From contig ML976709.1 of NCBI GenBank assembly GCA_010015655.1, positions 21,651 to 85,650 on the forward strand: a stretch of 64,000 bases of DNA, read 5' to 3'. The position numbers were made by a program, and so were the translations under genes. This document shows positions 1 to 12,620 of this stretch, piece by piece. Under the pieces are notes generated by a model. The model had not been told where the DNA came from and searched no databases. It was given only the letters and a program-made list of their open reading frames with translations. Numbering within the stretch: position 1 is the stretch's first letter; each line of letters starts with the position of its first letter. Source of the stretch: Bimuria novae-zelandiae CBS 107.79. Its lineage: Eukaryota > Ascomycota > Dothideomycetes > Pleosporales > Didymosphaeriaceae.

Positions 1-3000
1 AAACTAGGCTAGATTTTTTATTACCTTAAGTCTAAATTAATCCTGTAGTTTATTTTTAAAGTCTTAATGTAAATAACCATTCAAAGGGTAATACGCTAAT
101 ACTATATTATTAATATAAATAAATAGGATTAGCTAATTATTAATATATAAGTATAAGAAACCTCTAATGCGTTTAAGTTCCAGTAGCTTAACTACTACTC
201 GAAATATATTATACTATAAGAGTAAAGCGTTCTTTAAGCTATAAAGGGCGTAAAGCACCTTTAAAAGGTTGCTATCTACTTCTTTAAAAATACTAAGAGT
301 CTTAGCGTATAGCTTTTAATTAAATGTAAAATTAAGAAAAGTATTAGGTACGTTATATTACTTTAGCTTTAAGTAAAAGTAGTTAGTAACTATAATAGCT
401 ACTTAAAAGGTGCGGGCTATAACAGTAGTAGCGTAAGTATTACTAAACTACTCTTATAGGTCTCTATGTGCGACAAGTTCAGTCTTATACTTATAAAAAT
501 AACTATCCTTATTAAACTTATATATAAATACCTTTAGCATACGCGTTTTAATATATTACTAAGATCTTATAAAATTGGCTTTTACCCTAGACCTCTTAAT
601 ACTCGCGCTTAATGACTTTTATAAACTTAGTGCTATATAAATATAACTTTAGTTAGTTAATATATTTTAAGGCAGGTAGTAACTAGCTCTAATAAATTTA
701 AATAATATCTACCTTTACGTTGCTAGTAATTATTATTGTAGTAAAGGTATATAAGTAATTAGCAACGTTTTAAGCTCCTAATTAAATAGCGCAAGTTTAT
801 AAATTACTTAGATTTGTTAGCTTTGAAATGGGCTTTGGGTTAAGTATATTCTTTTATAAAATATTTAGATTTTAGCGCTATAGAGCGTTATTGCTATATT
901 AGTTAGGTATATAACTTTTAATTTTATTAGCTAATTAATTAGTAACTTCTTACTATATAGGCGTAAGATAAAAGTTATAGGTGTAGTAGCGCCTTATAAG
1001 ATAATTTACTATCTAATTAAAAGAAGCTAATATAGCTGCAAAGTTATTAAAAGTAGATTAATATTAAGAGGTTAATAATCTATTAGTGTCACCCCCTATT
1101 AATAGCTTAGACGATTATACGGCAGGCATTAGTGTTAGTATTACTATAAATTTAGCCTTGTTATAGAGACATTGCTAACATAATATTATAATGTTTTTAA
1201 TAAATATATCGTCATCCTCGTATGCCTTAGGGACGTTAATTAACTTAATAACCTCTTTAATTACTAAGTTATCTATATAGCTATCGCGGCCTTTGTAGAA
1301 GGTAGAAGTATTTAATACCACGTCTTATGTATATATAACTTAATCTTTTAGTAGTAACTAAATCTAGAAAATATTAGTGCTATTATAGCCTATAAGATGA
1401 CTAATTAGGGTGCGCGAGGCTGTCTTTACTTTACGTAGTAGATATTTATTAAGTACGTACGCGTGATAACTAATTAGTTAAAGATAGCTTATTATAGACT
1501 TTTTATACTTGGTAACCTTATATAGCATTCGCTAACTAAGAATTTTAGAAAATATTTAATTAAGTAGGTATACTACTATCTTTATTAACTTATTTACTAA
1601 TTACTTTAAAAAGTTACTCTAGAGGCGTAGGGCGCGGGCCTTTATTATAATTAGCTTATTAGTAATCTTAGTACTTTTATTTTATATAAGAGTATCTAGA
1701 GCGCGTAGCTTATATTACTTTATAAAGTTCATTATGCTACGCTTAGCGTCGAGCTTAATTGTAATTACGTTATAATTATACTAACGCTAGATTTTATATA
1801 TAGTGTTTTATAGCTGGTAGCTTAGCTAAGCTTTTAATTTTATTAAAAAGAACTCTGCTTTCTGCTAATGTAAATATTTAAAGATAGTATAAGCACCTTA
1901 CTTAGTACTATTATAATAAGACTCTCCCTATTATTATAGTTAGATAAGGTTAATTAAGGTTTAATAAAAGTGATAAACGGCGTTTTTTAGCGTATAACAA
2001 AAGACCTGCTTTATTAACTTTAATTCTATATAGATTTAATAAAAGTCTTAATTAGCAGGCCCTTTTACTATTACTTATTTTATATTATTATTTAGGTAAT
2101 CTATAACCTTGCGTCCTAGATAGCCCTAAACTTTATAAGCTAGCATTAAAGAGATCTTTTAGGTCTTCTTTAGTGCTTCTAATAAGCAAGTTTATATTGC
2201 TATTATAAGTAAGGAAAACTTTATTAGATAGCGAGAGAAATTTACGTTAACAAGCTAGTAGCTTTTATAGTACTTTAGGTAATTAATAACGCTATGTTTA
2301 TTACACAGCGTATCTTAATTTAAGTTAAAGTAGATATTAATATCGCGATAGCGTCTAAGACTAACAACGCTTATAATAAAGCTAGGTACTAGGGTAAAAT
2401 AAGTAATTAAGGTTAGCGTAATACTATTTAATATATTAATTATAAAAGTTATCTTGCCTTAGGCCTTAATCTTATAGTAGTACTTACTTATTTTAATAGT
2501 TATATTAGTATCCTTAACGCGTTTTTGCTCCCAGCCTACCTAATTAGTTATATTAATAATATAGGTATTAGAACCTATGTTAAGGATTTATTAGTTTTAT
2601 ATAGTTATAGTGTAATTGTGGATCGCGGCAACAGTTAACTTATTTAATAAGACTATATTATAGTTATTACCTAGAGTGGCTAAGACCTTACTTACTATGC
2701 TATATAAGCCTATTACAAAAGCTAAGCTACTATCGCTCGGTAGACGTCTAGTATTGAGTTAGATAGCCGCAGTGGCTAGTATTGTCTTTAAGAAATGTCT
2801 ATTTATTTTATTAACTAACTTCTAGATACGTGTTAGTAAACTAAATTTATTTTATAAAGCTTAATTAATATGCTAGCGCGTAGTAAAATCTTCCTAAAAG
2901 TTACTTAATTGCAAGAAAAAGTCCTTATTAAGGTAGTAGCACGAACTATACTAGTATTTATTATTATAAAAATATACGCTTTTTAGCGCTTAACTTATAG

Positions 3001-3339
3001 TAGACTTATTATTATTCTTAATATTGCTTTTCGTCTTTACTACTTAAAGGTTACTCGCCATGCTATTAAACTTCTAAGAACTAGGTTAGGCTTATTAAAC
3101 GTACGTTATATAGGTAAAGACATAGTCCTCTAGCGTAGTTATTTATATATTATTAATCTTATACTAAAATATCTTAATTAGATTAGGCGTAGTATAATTA
3201 AAGTTAATACTTTTAATATTTATTAAAAAGTCTTCCTATGCGCGCCTACCTTTTATATTAAGTAAATTAATTTTAGCACACTACCTAGTAACTTTAATTT
3301 ATAATTATAGCTAGTCTTTAAGGTTACGTAACTTTAGCA

Positions 3340-3835
3340 GGATATATAAACACTTATAGTTATTAATTAAGTTGTATTAGTAAACTACTATTAATAGCGT
3401 AAAGTACTTTTTAAAGGAGATAATCCACGCGTGCGGTGTGTCTCTATTATATAATAAGTAAATATAACGCTTAGTAATTATTTTACTAATATCTATATTT
3501 AGATTTTAAAGTGCCCGCTTTTATTTAAGATATTAGGTATATTACTTTTTATATTAGTCGTACGTAAATTAATAGCGTTGAAATTTGTTATTATTAAGAT
3601 TAGCGTTAGTGTGTATCGTACCAGACGCCTTGTTAGCTTTGTATTAGTGCGCCATAGGTTCGACAGGCTCTGTGAATAGAGGCAGGTCAGCTATAGCGAC
3701 GTTGGGGTTGCAATACTGCCATAGATCGTGCTGTTACGCGGCGTCCTTGCAAAGAAAGATCCATGCCTGCCAGTCCTCAGGCTTGTTAAGGACTACTGTG
3801 ACACACGTTGTCGTAGGATCAGATTCTGTCGCCAT
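3340..3835 (-). pseudogene. Copia Gag N-terminal region, broken
   Basis: Starts at the minus-strand ATG 3835-3833. The first 100 codons are well preserved and show VVLNKPEDWQAWIF followed by DLWQYCNPNVAIADL, a pattern I associate with fungal copia Gag (UBN2-like) proteins. Further on, in the same frame (330 nt from the ATG), LNIDISKIITKRYIYLL resembles the conserved LNxxIxxTIxxRxIYLL helix of that family. In-frame TAA and TAG codons replace likely Gln codons, so no protein is made. Gag would form the cytoplasmic particle that packages element RNA. The 5' third is GC-normal while the rest is AT-rich, so RIP damage begins abruptly around 3600. Confidence 0.6.
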
Positions 3836-3890
3836 CGTGGAGTCGTGCAGCTGTCACACAAGTCGTATGCAGTAGGTATCGCAGGATCGT

Positions 3891-4007
3891 TGTAAACGAT
3901 TGCAAGTAAGTAGCAGCCTTAGCAGGTGCAAACCAGGCTCATAACTGTCGCGGAGCAAAAGGCTAACCTTCTGCTCCTGTTGGAGTTGAATGTATTTAAC
4001 CGTCACA
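3891..4007 (-). repeat. Candidate 5' LTR of Copia-D, with hairpin
   Basis: Read on the minus strand this begins TGTGACGGTT and ends TTTACA, giving TG...CA ends 55 bp upstream of the Gag ATG. It contains an 11-nt imperfect inverted repeat, GGAGCAAAAGG (3952-3962) and CCTTCTGCTCC (3967-3977), with a 4-nt loop, which could be a transcript hairpin. The matching 3' LTR lies outside the window, so the boundaries are guesses from the terminal dinucleotides. Its first ten bases match the candidate LTR start of Copia-E near 61645. Confidence 0.3.
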
Positions 4008-4382
4008 TTTTTTTATAATACTTTAAAGGCTAAAATTATTGCTAGCTTTATATAATTTTAAATTTATAATTACATTATTAATTAGTGCTATAGTAATATA
4101 GTTATTACGTATTAAAAAAGTCGAGATGGACGCGTTGTTTGGCGGGGTGGTGCACGAGCCCGTCGGGTACGGTATCGGTGGTTTCGTAAATTCCTGCTCA
4201 CCATGTGAACTGGGTGCTTGTTAGGTAATCGCTTCCTGCGCCTCATTTGACCCCACCTATTTTTCTATATAATTAGATACCGTATATAAATTTATCCCTT
4301 AAATAATATCCTGCTATTATTTTTAAGGGTTGTTATAATACTAGCTAAAAGCTATAAACGTAAGAGTACTTAGGTATTTAAG
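4008..4382. other. Gene-free stretch with a small GC-normal island
   Basis: AT-rich except for about 4120-4260, which has normal composition and no RIP-like stop density. No open frame or motif is recognisable. It may be a single-copy scrap that escaped RIP. Confidence 0.4.
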
Positions 4383-4878
4383 GGGGACAAGAATCTACCC
4401 TAGGCGACGTAGGTAGCTAAAAAGTTACATATAATAAAATTATTTTATAAAAAGACTTCTAAAAAAGTAAAGGCTAGGGTACCTTTATAGAAAATAATAA
4501 ATAAAGCTAATTATATAACTACTACTAAGGTAGTTAAGGCAGAGCAATTTAAAAATAAGAACGTTAAAAAGTAAAAGATATACTTAAAGGATAGCTTATT
4601 ATTAGCCTAGCTAAGTCCTTTTATATAATAATTAAATAAGGAGCTTATTAAAGTAATTAATAAAACTTATATAAGGTATTACTATAGAGCGTACTATAAT
4701 AATAAGATAGTTAATAGCGTAGAGGATAGTAACTATAAGTAATTACTTAGTAGCCTGATAGTAAGCGAGGTGTAGAGATAGGCTAATAGCGTTATTATAA
4801 AGATAAGTACTTAGGAAAAAGTCTCTATTAAGAGTCTTACTATTATTATATATTTAAGTTAAAATTTAGTAAAGAATT
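4383..4878 (+). pseudogene. Unidentified lysine-rich coding remnant, left half, split by Gypsy-A
   Basis: Reading from 4383 gives a clearly protein-like frame (for example VAKKLHIIKLFYKKTSKKV, later INKTYIRYYYRAYYNN) broken only by TAG and TAA at positions where Gln or Trp is likely, the RIP pattern. The frame is still open at 4878, where Gypsy-A is inserted with a GAATT target duplication, and it continues on the far side at 11209. I do not recognise the family. The abundance of Lys, Tyr and Asn is partly an effect of RIP. Confidence 0.4.
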
Positions 4879-5267
4879 TGTTAGGATCCGTTGAGACATA
4901 ACATGATGCGAGGCGGGGCATGGACACTTATCCGTGCAACTAGCCAAGATTCCTGACTTAGTCACAAGTCACGCGTCCCAGATATATCAGACGTCCCAGA
5001 AGTATCTTGGCATATAGGACTTTAGGACTCCTAGTGTTCTTGGGATCGGTAGGATAAGTTATATATATAAGAACGCGATAGTAGTCTTCTACTATTATAT
5101 TTAACTTAGGCTCTTATTAATTTAATTATACTATATATATATTTTAATACTAACGCCCTATTAATACGCACAAGCTATTAGTACCCCTTTTACTTATATT
5201 ATTAATACTCCTACCTAAGAACTAACTTAAAGCCTTATAAGACTAGCAGCCCCTTAGAGTCTTAATA
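4879..5267 (+). repeat. 5' LTR of Gypsy-A
   Basis: Begins TGTTAGGATCCG and ends CTTAATA, where the 3' LTR has CTTAACA, so the terminal CA has become TA. It is 389 bp, about 40 bp shorter than the 3' copy. The first 150 bp are less mutated than those of the 3' LTR. Confidence 0.85.
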
Positions 5268-5339
5268 TCTTAAATACCCTTAACATAAGTGTTAACGATA
5301 CCTTTTTTACTAATATAATAAATACTAGAATAAATACTC

Positions 5340-8300
5340 CTAAAGGAGTAAGCATTACTATAGCTAAAAAAAAATAAAAAGCTTTTATAGGAAGTCTAAC
5401 TACTTCTATAATAAATATAATTATACGGAACAATAGATCTCATAACTTAATCTATACTTTTATGGAATAAAAAAAGAATAAAAAAATATAAATAAGACCA
5501 TATTTACTTTTACCTACATACAAGGAGATGCCTTTAAGTAGATTCATCTTTACGGTAATTAATATCTAGCCAGAGCTATCATAGCAGGCTACGCTACAAA
5601 TAAGATTATAAAAAATTATAATACCTTTTATACTAAGGTTAAATAATACTTTAAAATTACTAATTCAAAAGCTATTACTAAACAAAACATTTAATAACTC
5701 TAATAAAGCTATTTAGTAGCTGAATATAAATATTAATTTTGCAAGAATGCTAATTAAGTTATATAAAATAATAATAGTCTTATAACTATATTTAATAAAG
5801 GAATAAAATAACACGTGCGCGAGGAACTACTATATAGTAAAATAAAAACTAATACCTTATAAAAACTTTTAGTAGAAGCAACTTAAATTAATAATAAATA
5901 GTACAAACTAGAATAAGACCTACGCTAGAACTAAAATAGAAAAGGCTATAGACTACCTATAATAAAAGTTAATTATTATAACTCTAAGTAGTACCTATAG
6001 CGGATGCACTAAGTTAATTATAGTTACTAACTAATAGAAGGAATCTAGTACTACTAAGTTAACATAATAGAGAAAAGAACAGGAAAGGCAAAAGGCTTTT
6101 ATAAGTCTAAATAAGGACGTTCCCTAGATGGAAACTACAAATAAGGAACCGGGACACGACTCTGCTATACATGTAACAAACCAGGCCATATAGCTAGGAA
6201 CTGCAGATCTAAGAACAAGGTCACTAGGCAGTAAAACGTACTAACTATTAATAAAGAAGAAACAACCAACACAGAATAGTAAGTAGTAAACGCTATTAAA
6301 TAATTTAATATTAATAATTAAGGATTAGAATAATTAGGGTTATCTAACTTATAACTCCATAAGGATATATATAAAGGTTTAGATAAGAAAGAGAAAGAAC
6401 TAATACCTTAGTCTCTTATACCTTACTCTAGGTAGAGTAAACTAGTTACTAATAAGATAATAAACGTTTTTAACTTCTTAGAAGAACACTAACTAAGGGA
6501 AAGAGACTTTAGTTTTATAGTAATAAAACGTTAAGACTACGAAGTAGTATTTTACGATACTTACTAACCTAACTTAGTTAGCAAAGTAATATATAAAATA
6601 GCAGACTATCGCTATGCACACGAAGACCCTAAAAAAAGTACCTAAATAAAAACCTAAACTATAAACTCTAATACGACCTAGACCACCGCAATCCTACGCA
6701 TAGTACTATATACTAGACGCTCTATAGAAAAGACTAATATACCTTTTATTACTAAGCTAAGGAATATAGCTACTTTTCCTAAATATATTAATAATATAGA
6801 TAAAAGTAGTTTACCTATCCTATTGCCTATTATAATATTTTTCTTTAGGATAAACGCGAAACGAGATACTTTTTACACTTTAACTAAGTAATACATTAAG
6901 TAATATTATTATTAATTAATAAAAAATACGCGTTAGATATATAGTAAACGTGCTTATACCCTAACTATAAGGAATACAGGGAATAAAAGAAAAAGTACAG
7001 ATTTAATTACACACTAAATGGACTACCACCCTTAAGATTAAATTAGTACCTAGGGATAAGGATAGTACAGCTTTTTAAGAAAAGGCTTAGTAATAGCTTG
7101 AAGAAAAGAATAAAGAAAGACGCCTTAAACCTATAAAGCTGGTAATAAAGAATATGTCTTTTTTAGACCTAGGCTTAGGCGAAAGAATACCTTTAAAAAA
7201 GTAAATGCTACTAATAGCTAGGCATTAATTAAGCTACTAGTATAGCTTAAAGGAATATAAATAAAAGCCCAGCTAGACTTAAGAGTATAAGAAAGTCATA
7301 TATTAAAAAAAACACTTAATAGAGGAAGACTTTATAAGCGTAAGAAAGCTATACCCTATACTATTTATATCGCGAATAGATAATTAATACCTGGCAAAGT
7401 AATAATTAAATATAATATTAAAATAATCCTTACGATCTATAAGTACTAAGAATTAATTACCCTTAATATTATTAAAAAAGCTAATTATAATATAATTTTA
7501 AGATTACCCTAGTTAAGGAAGCATAACCTTATAATTAATAAAAAAAAGAAAGAGCTATCCTTGAAACACTATAACTATATATTATAAGCAAAGCCCACGT
7601 ATTAATAGAATATAATAGTGGATAAGAGAGCTGTTAATAATATAGTCTTCCAATAGATAGTCGAAAAACGAAAAATACCCTTAGTAAACGCTGGTAGGAA
7701 CCACCAGATCACAGAGCGTAAGAAGATGGAAAACAGCACAAATTATGAAATTCTAAAATGCTATCAAGCATGGAATTATATGTTCACAGAGAGAGAGAGA
7801 AAAGCAAACCTTCCGGAATATCAACCCTAGGATCACGCGATTGATCTAGAAAAAGGGAAAACGCCGCCCTTTAGACCACTATACGGCAAATCTAGGAAAC
7901 AACTCTAACAAGAAAAGGAATTCATCAAGACGAATCTCGCAAAAGGATACATTAGAGCTTTAAAGTTACTAGGAGTAAGTCCTTTTATATTTATACTAAA
8001 AAAAATAGATAACTAAGGCCCTACGTAGACTATAGGAAACTTAATAATATAATAATTAAAAATTAATACTTATTACTAAATATTTTAGAACTCTAAGACT
8101 AACTCTCGAGAGCTAAGATATTAATATTAATAGATCTACGAAATAGATACTACCTTATATAAATTAAAAGAGGTAATAAGTAGAAAATAGCGTTTAGGAC
8201 ACGATATAGACTATTTAAATATATAATTATATATTTTAGACTTACTAGTGTACCAGCAACCTTTTAGGCACTAGTTAATAATATACTATATAATTACCTA

Positions 8301-10190
8301 GATATATTAATTATCGCGTATATAGACTACATCCTCGTCTTCTCCGAAAACGAATTAGACCGCGTATTACATGTATAGATAGTACTGACAGCACTGGATA
8401 ACGCATACCTATAAATTAAGCTAATAAAATACAAAATCTACGTAATAAGACTAGAATTTGTAGGATACATTATTCGCATAGATAAAATTAAAATAGCACT
8501 AAATAAAATTAAATATATTAAGAATTAGTTAAAACTAAGAACTATAAAAAATATCTATAAATTCTTAAAATTCTATAGATTTAATTAATAATTTATTAAG
8601 GATTACGCAAAAATTACGATACTTTTAATAAACCTTATAAAAAAGAATACACCCTTTGTATAGATAATAGAGTGTAAGATATTATTCTAACTCTTAAAAA
8701 TAGTATGTATTATGCCACTAGCATTTATCTACTTTTAGGATAGAGAACTACTACAATTCAAAACAGACGTAAGCGACCTTGCGATGGGCGCATGCACAAA
8801 GCAGGAAAAAGACAGTAAATGGCATCCAATTGCATACTACTCACGAAAGTTCAACGACGCAGAAACACGATACGACGTACACGACAAGGAACTCTACGCT
8901 ATCGTGAAAGCATTAAAACACTAGAGAATCTATGCTCTTAGTTGCTTAATACTAGAGATCTCTATAGATTATACAAATTTATTATAATTTATAATAATAA
9001 AAGGACTTACACCGCGATAATAGTAATAGTTATAAACTACTAAATAATATAAGTTTAAAGTTATCTATATAGCAGGAAAAGGAAACGGGTAAGTAGATAT
9101 ACTTAGCTAATAAAGTAACTTTATAAAAAAAAAAGTAAAAACCTATTCTACGATATTATAAAGAAACGTTAATAGGTCTCTTAAACTTACGGCAGAGCTT
9201 AATTAATTCCTGGTTATTACACGAGAAGTACCTAAGGAACTATAGAATAAGATTATATAATAATACTCTAATAACTTAGTATATAGACACTTAAGTATTA
9301 GGAAGATAATGGAACATATCTAGCAGAACTCTAGCTTTAAAGGAATTAAAGAAGTATTAACTATATATATCCGTAAATAAGTAGATTTCTAGCGCAATAA
9401 GCATGCAACACATCTTAAGTATAGAGAGATATAAGTAATCTAAATACTAGTTGCACTATAGGAAGACATTATTATAGACTTTATTATAGAATTACTAAGA
9501 TTAAAGGATCCTGCAACAAGAATTAGTTATAACGTAATACTCAATATTATTTATTAATTTACTAAATACGTGGAATTACTACTATGCTAAAAGATAACTA
9601 TAGTAAAGGAACTTGTTTTCCTTATCCTAAATTAACTTATACGACACTACAGTATTATAAAAACAATTATTAGTAATAGAGACAAACTCTTTATATTAAA
9701 CTATTAGATAATACTTATAGCGCTTATTAGAATAAAATAAAAACTATTAACAGCGTATTATCCGCAAACTAACGGACAAACAGAAGGTATAAATTAAACG
9801 ATTAAGACGTACCTACGCATCTACTATAATAACTAAAAGAATAACTAGATCTTCTTACTACCTATAGCACAGTTAGCATACGATAACAAGATATTAGCAG
9901 TGACAGGATTTACATTATTTTATATAAACCACGGAATATATCTACATCTCTTTAATTAAATATTTCCTATAATAATTAGGACGAAAGAAGTAATAAATAG
10001 AGTAGAAACTATAAAGAAGGTACATGTATACCTTTAAAAGAATCTTAAGAAAGCTTCATAGCAAAGTATTTCTTACACAAACTAAAAAAGAAAAAACGGC
10101 ACCTTAACTAAAGAAGGGGGATAAAGCATATCTACTTATAAAGAATCTTTAAACCTAAAATAATATATATAAGAACCTAGACTATGTTAC
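5340..10190 (+). pseudogene. Gypsy-A gag-pol, broken
   Basis: Encoded Gag and Pol for cytoplasmic particle formation, reverse transcription and integration. Visible landmarks: CCHC knuckle CYTCNKPGHIARNC at 6163-6204; pol start with DLEKGKTPPFRPLYGKS near 7840; RT with VDYRKLNN near 8025, DLRNRYYLI near 8140, and the catalytic box near 8319-8342 reading YIDYILVF where gypsy RTs have YIDDILVF; RNase H SRKFNDAETRYDVHDKEL near 8840-8900; integrase PQTNGQTEG at 9762. The knuckle and the start of pol share one frame, while RT, RNase H and integrase share another. The shift falls at a run of eight A at 7998-8005, so an indel there is likely. Many TAG and TAA stops replace Gln and Trp codons. Confidence 0.85.
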
Positions 10191-10778
10191 GGTCAGACTA
10201 TTTTTTTTTTATTAAATAAGTATTACTAATTAACTACTAATTAGAACTACCGCTAGACGCGAAAATATATCCAGTATTTTATATAAACTAACTTAAACCT
10301 ATAGACCTTAAAACAATAGTTAAGATAACCTTCTATTACTAGCTAGAGGAAGAAAACAAATTTAAAGTTAAAATACTCTTAAAATATAAAAAAGTTAGAT
10401 AAAAAGACTTCTAAAATAATAAATTTTTATAGAAGTAGTTAGTTAAGTAGAAAGGCTACCTATACTTATAAAATATATAAAAACTTAAATTTAAACTTTG
10501 TAAGAACTGCTAATAGCTCTTAAAGAAAGTATAAAATAAGATTTATAACTACTACTACTATACTAGAGTTACGTGAGAAAGATTTAAAGGGAATAAAACT
10601 TATATAATAATAATAAATAGGGCAGTTACTTCTTAGCGTAGTATAAATAGGTAACTATAATAAATACTTAATTTTACTAAAAATAATTAGCTTATAAATA
10701 ACAGTATCGGGCGGATTAGGAAAGTAGCTTTATAAGTAGTTAACTTATAAAGATTTTAAGTCTAGAGAGGGAAGCTAA

Positions 10779-11207
10779 TATTTAGATCTATTAAAACCTA
10801 ATATAACGCGAGGTAATATATAGACACTTATCTATACGACTAGTTAAGATTCCTAACTTAGCTATAAGTCACGTGACAAGTCACGCGTCCTTGAAATATT
10901 AGGCGTCCTAGAAGTATTTTAGCATATAGGACTTTGGGACTCCTAGGATTCTTAGGATCCGTGGGACAAGTTATGTATATAGGAACGCGATGGTAGTCTT
11001 TACTATTATATTTAACCTGTTTACTAACCTATTATTTTGATTTAACTTAGGCTCTTATTAATTTAATTATAATATATATACTTTTAATACTAATGCCCTA
11101 TTAATACGCGTAAGCTATTAGTATACCCTTTACCTATATTATTAATACTCCTGTCCAAGAACCAACCTAAACCCCGGTGGTACCAGCTACCCCTTAGGGT
11201 CTTAACA
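10779..11207 (+). repeat. 3' LTR of Gypsy-A
   Basis: Starts TATTTAGATC (the TG mutated to TA) and ends CTTAACA. It is 429 bp and carries two segments absent from the 5' LTR: a short CACGTGACAAG stretch and about 30 bp around 11025-11050. It is otherwise collinear with the 5' copy. Confidence 0.85.
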
Positions 11208-12620
11208 GAATTATATAGTAAACACTTTTAAATGCGAGGAGAGTTACCCACATTTTATTAATATAAAAACTAGCGTAAAAGAGTTACTATAATTGGCGCC
11301 CCTAAGGGCCACTGTATATATAAATTTTAACTTAGTACTACTACTAAAGTTACCTTAAGTACCTACTTTAAGTTGGTTACGCGTAGGTAGCCCGCAAGAC
11401 TTTTAAGTATAACTTACTACTATTAATTACTAACTTGCTTAGTAACTAGACGTTATAGTAATTAACTAGATAGGTAATAGGCTAGCTATCTAAATACAGG
11501 ACGCGTGGAGGTGCCAGGACACCATGTGCTCGAACTACACCCATGTGTGCTACTTTCAGCGTACTGAATCGTTAGTGGTGCGATTCTCCGATCATATGCC
11601 CGTCGAGGGTAATATAGTCGCCGTATGGGCCTGCGAGGTGTCGCTGCAAAGGTGTACAGTTGCAGCGCCGTCAGACAACGTTTGGTTAATAATAGTGAGG
11701 TCTCGTGAGCAGGTTAGGCGACGATAGAGGTAGAGTAACTCTAATTGCGAGCCTATAATAAAAGATATATTTAAATTACTAATTCAGGCTACAGTAAGTT
11801 AATTAGTATAAAGTTAGCTATTTTAATAATTACTTATTTAGTAGTAAGAGCCTAATCGCCTGCTAAATAACTTATTAGATTTAACGTAGGATCTATTAAC
11901 TTATAGTAACGTAATAGAGCTTTATTATATAACACTACTTTTCTTATAGTAGTAGCTTAATAAAAGTCCACACAAAGATTGCAGAGATATAAGAAAAGTC
12001 TTAATTATAGTTAAGGATAATAGAATTAACCTTAATATACTTATAGATCACTTAGAGGCTAGCATGCTATATATCTTATGATAAAAGTATAAAAGCTACT
12101 ACTACCTTTACTACTTAAATTTTAAGTATATTCTATCTGCTAGTAGCGTAAATTTAAAGGATTAACTTCAGAGTAAAAGATTTAGTACCTAAAAAATAAG
12201 AAAAAGGAGAAAGAGCGTGTAGAGCGTAAGGAGCAAAAGGAGCGAGAGGATAAGAACGAGTATAACGAGAGCCTGTTTATATAGTAAATATAAGAAGTTA
12301 CTAAAGCTTAAGGCTAGGTTACTAACATTAATTTTATAGTTACTTATACTTTACGCTCTAGTTATATTATTAATTATTATTAGATATAGGACGCGTTATA
12401 AATACTTTTATTATAAAATTTACGTTCTTTATTTTACTAATTCTAGCCTATAAAAGTTAATTTTAAGGAAGTTATTACCTAAGTATACGTATATTAAATT
12501 AACTTATTAATAGAATTCTATAGAACTATAATATAAATAACTTAACACTAGTAAACACTAATTCCGCACGGGCTACTATTGTAATACTTAATAATATTTA
12601 TACTTAATAATAATACATTA
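11208..12620 (+). pseudogene. Right half of the split coding remnant, and unassigned DNA
   Basis: After the GAATT duplication the frame interrupted at 4878 resumes (NTFKCEESYPHFINIK) with no shift. A 204-nt GC-normal open segment, 11524-11727, lies in that same frame. Further right, around 12160-12260, a stretch rich in Lys, Arg and Glu (KKEKERVERKEQKEREDK in one frame) suggests a basic, coiled segment. No domain is recognised, and it is uncertain whether all of this belongs to one gene. Up to 12620 the rest is AT-rich with stops in every frame. Confidence 0.35.

Larger units (their letters stand above)
1..4007 (-). mobile_element. Copia-D: Ty1/copia retrotransposon, 5' part only, RIP-mutated
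   Basis: Minus-strand copia element whose 5' end lies at about 4007 and whose pol region runs leftward off the window. The call rests on a recognisable Gag N-terminus starting at 3835 (separate entry) and a TG-starting candidate LTR just upstream of it. From about 3600 down to 1 the DNA is very AT-rich and full of TAA and TAG, as expected from RIP, so protease, integrase and RT motifs could not be picked out reliably by eye. The stretch from about 3600 to 4007 keeps normal base composition. The family is known from many ascomycetes. What is inferred is that 1-3340 is the rest of the same element; it could also include other insertions. Confidence 0.55.
4879..11207 (+). mobile_element. Gypsy-A: complete Ty3/gypsy retrotransposon, RIP-inactivated
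   Basis: A 6329-bp element bounded by two related LTRs and flanked by the 5-bp target duplication GAATT at 4874-4878 and 11208-11212. The internal order is Gag zinc knuckle, RT, RNase H, integrase, as in Ty3/gypsy. It is inserted into an older coding remnant. Most of it is strongly RIP-mutated, yet two internal patches (about 7690-7960 and 8753-8925) keep near-normal codons. Relatives in this window are Gypsy-B (46775-50230) and a fragment at 56030-56262. Confidence 0.9.

Noticed and set aside
1..3600. Mitochondrial or centromeric origin of the AT-rich DNA
   Set aside because: AT-rich blocks contain nuclear retroelements with target duplications and RIP-type codon changes, and alternate with GC-normal nuclear genes.
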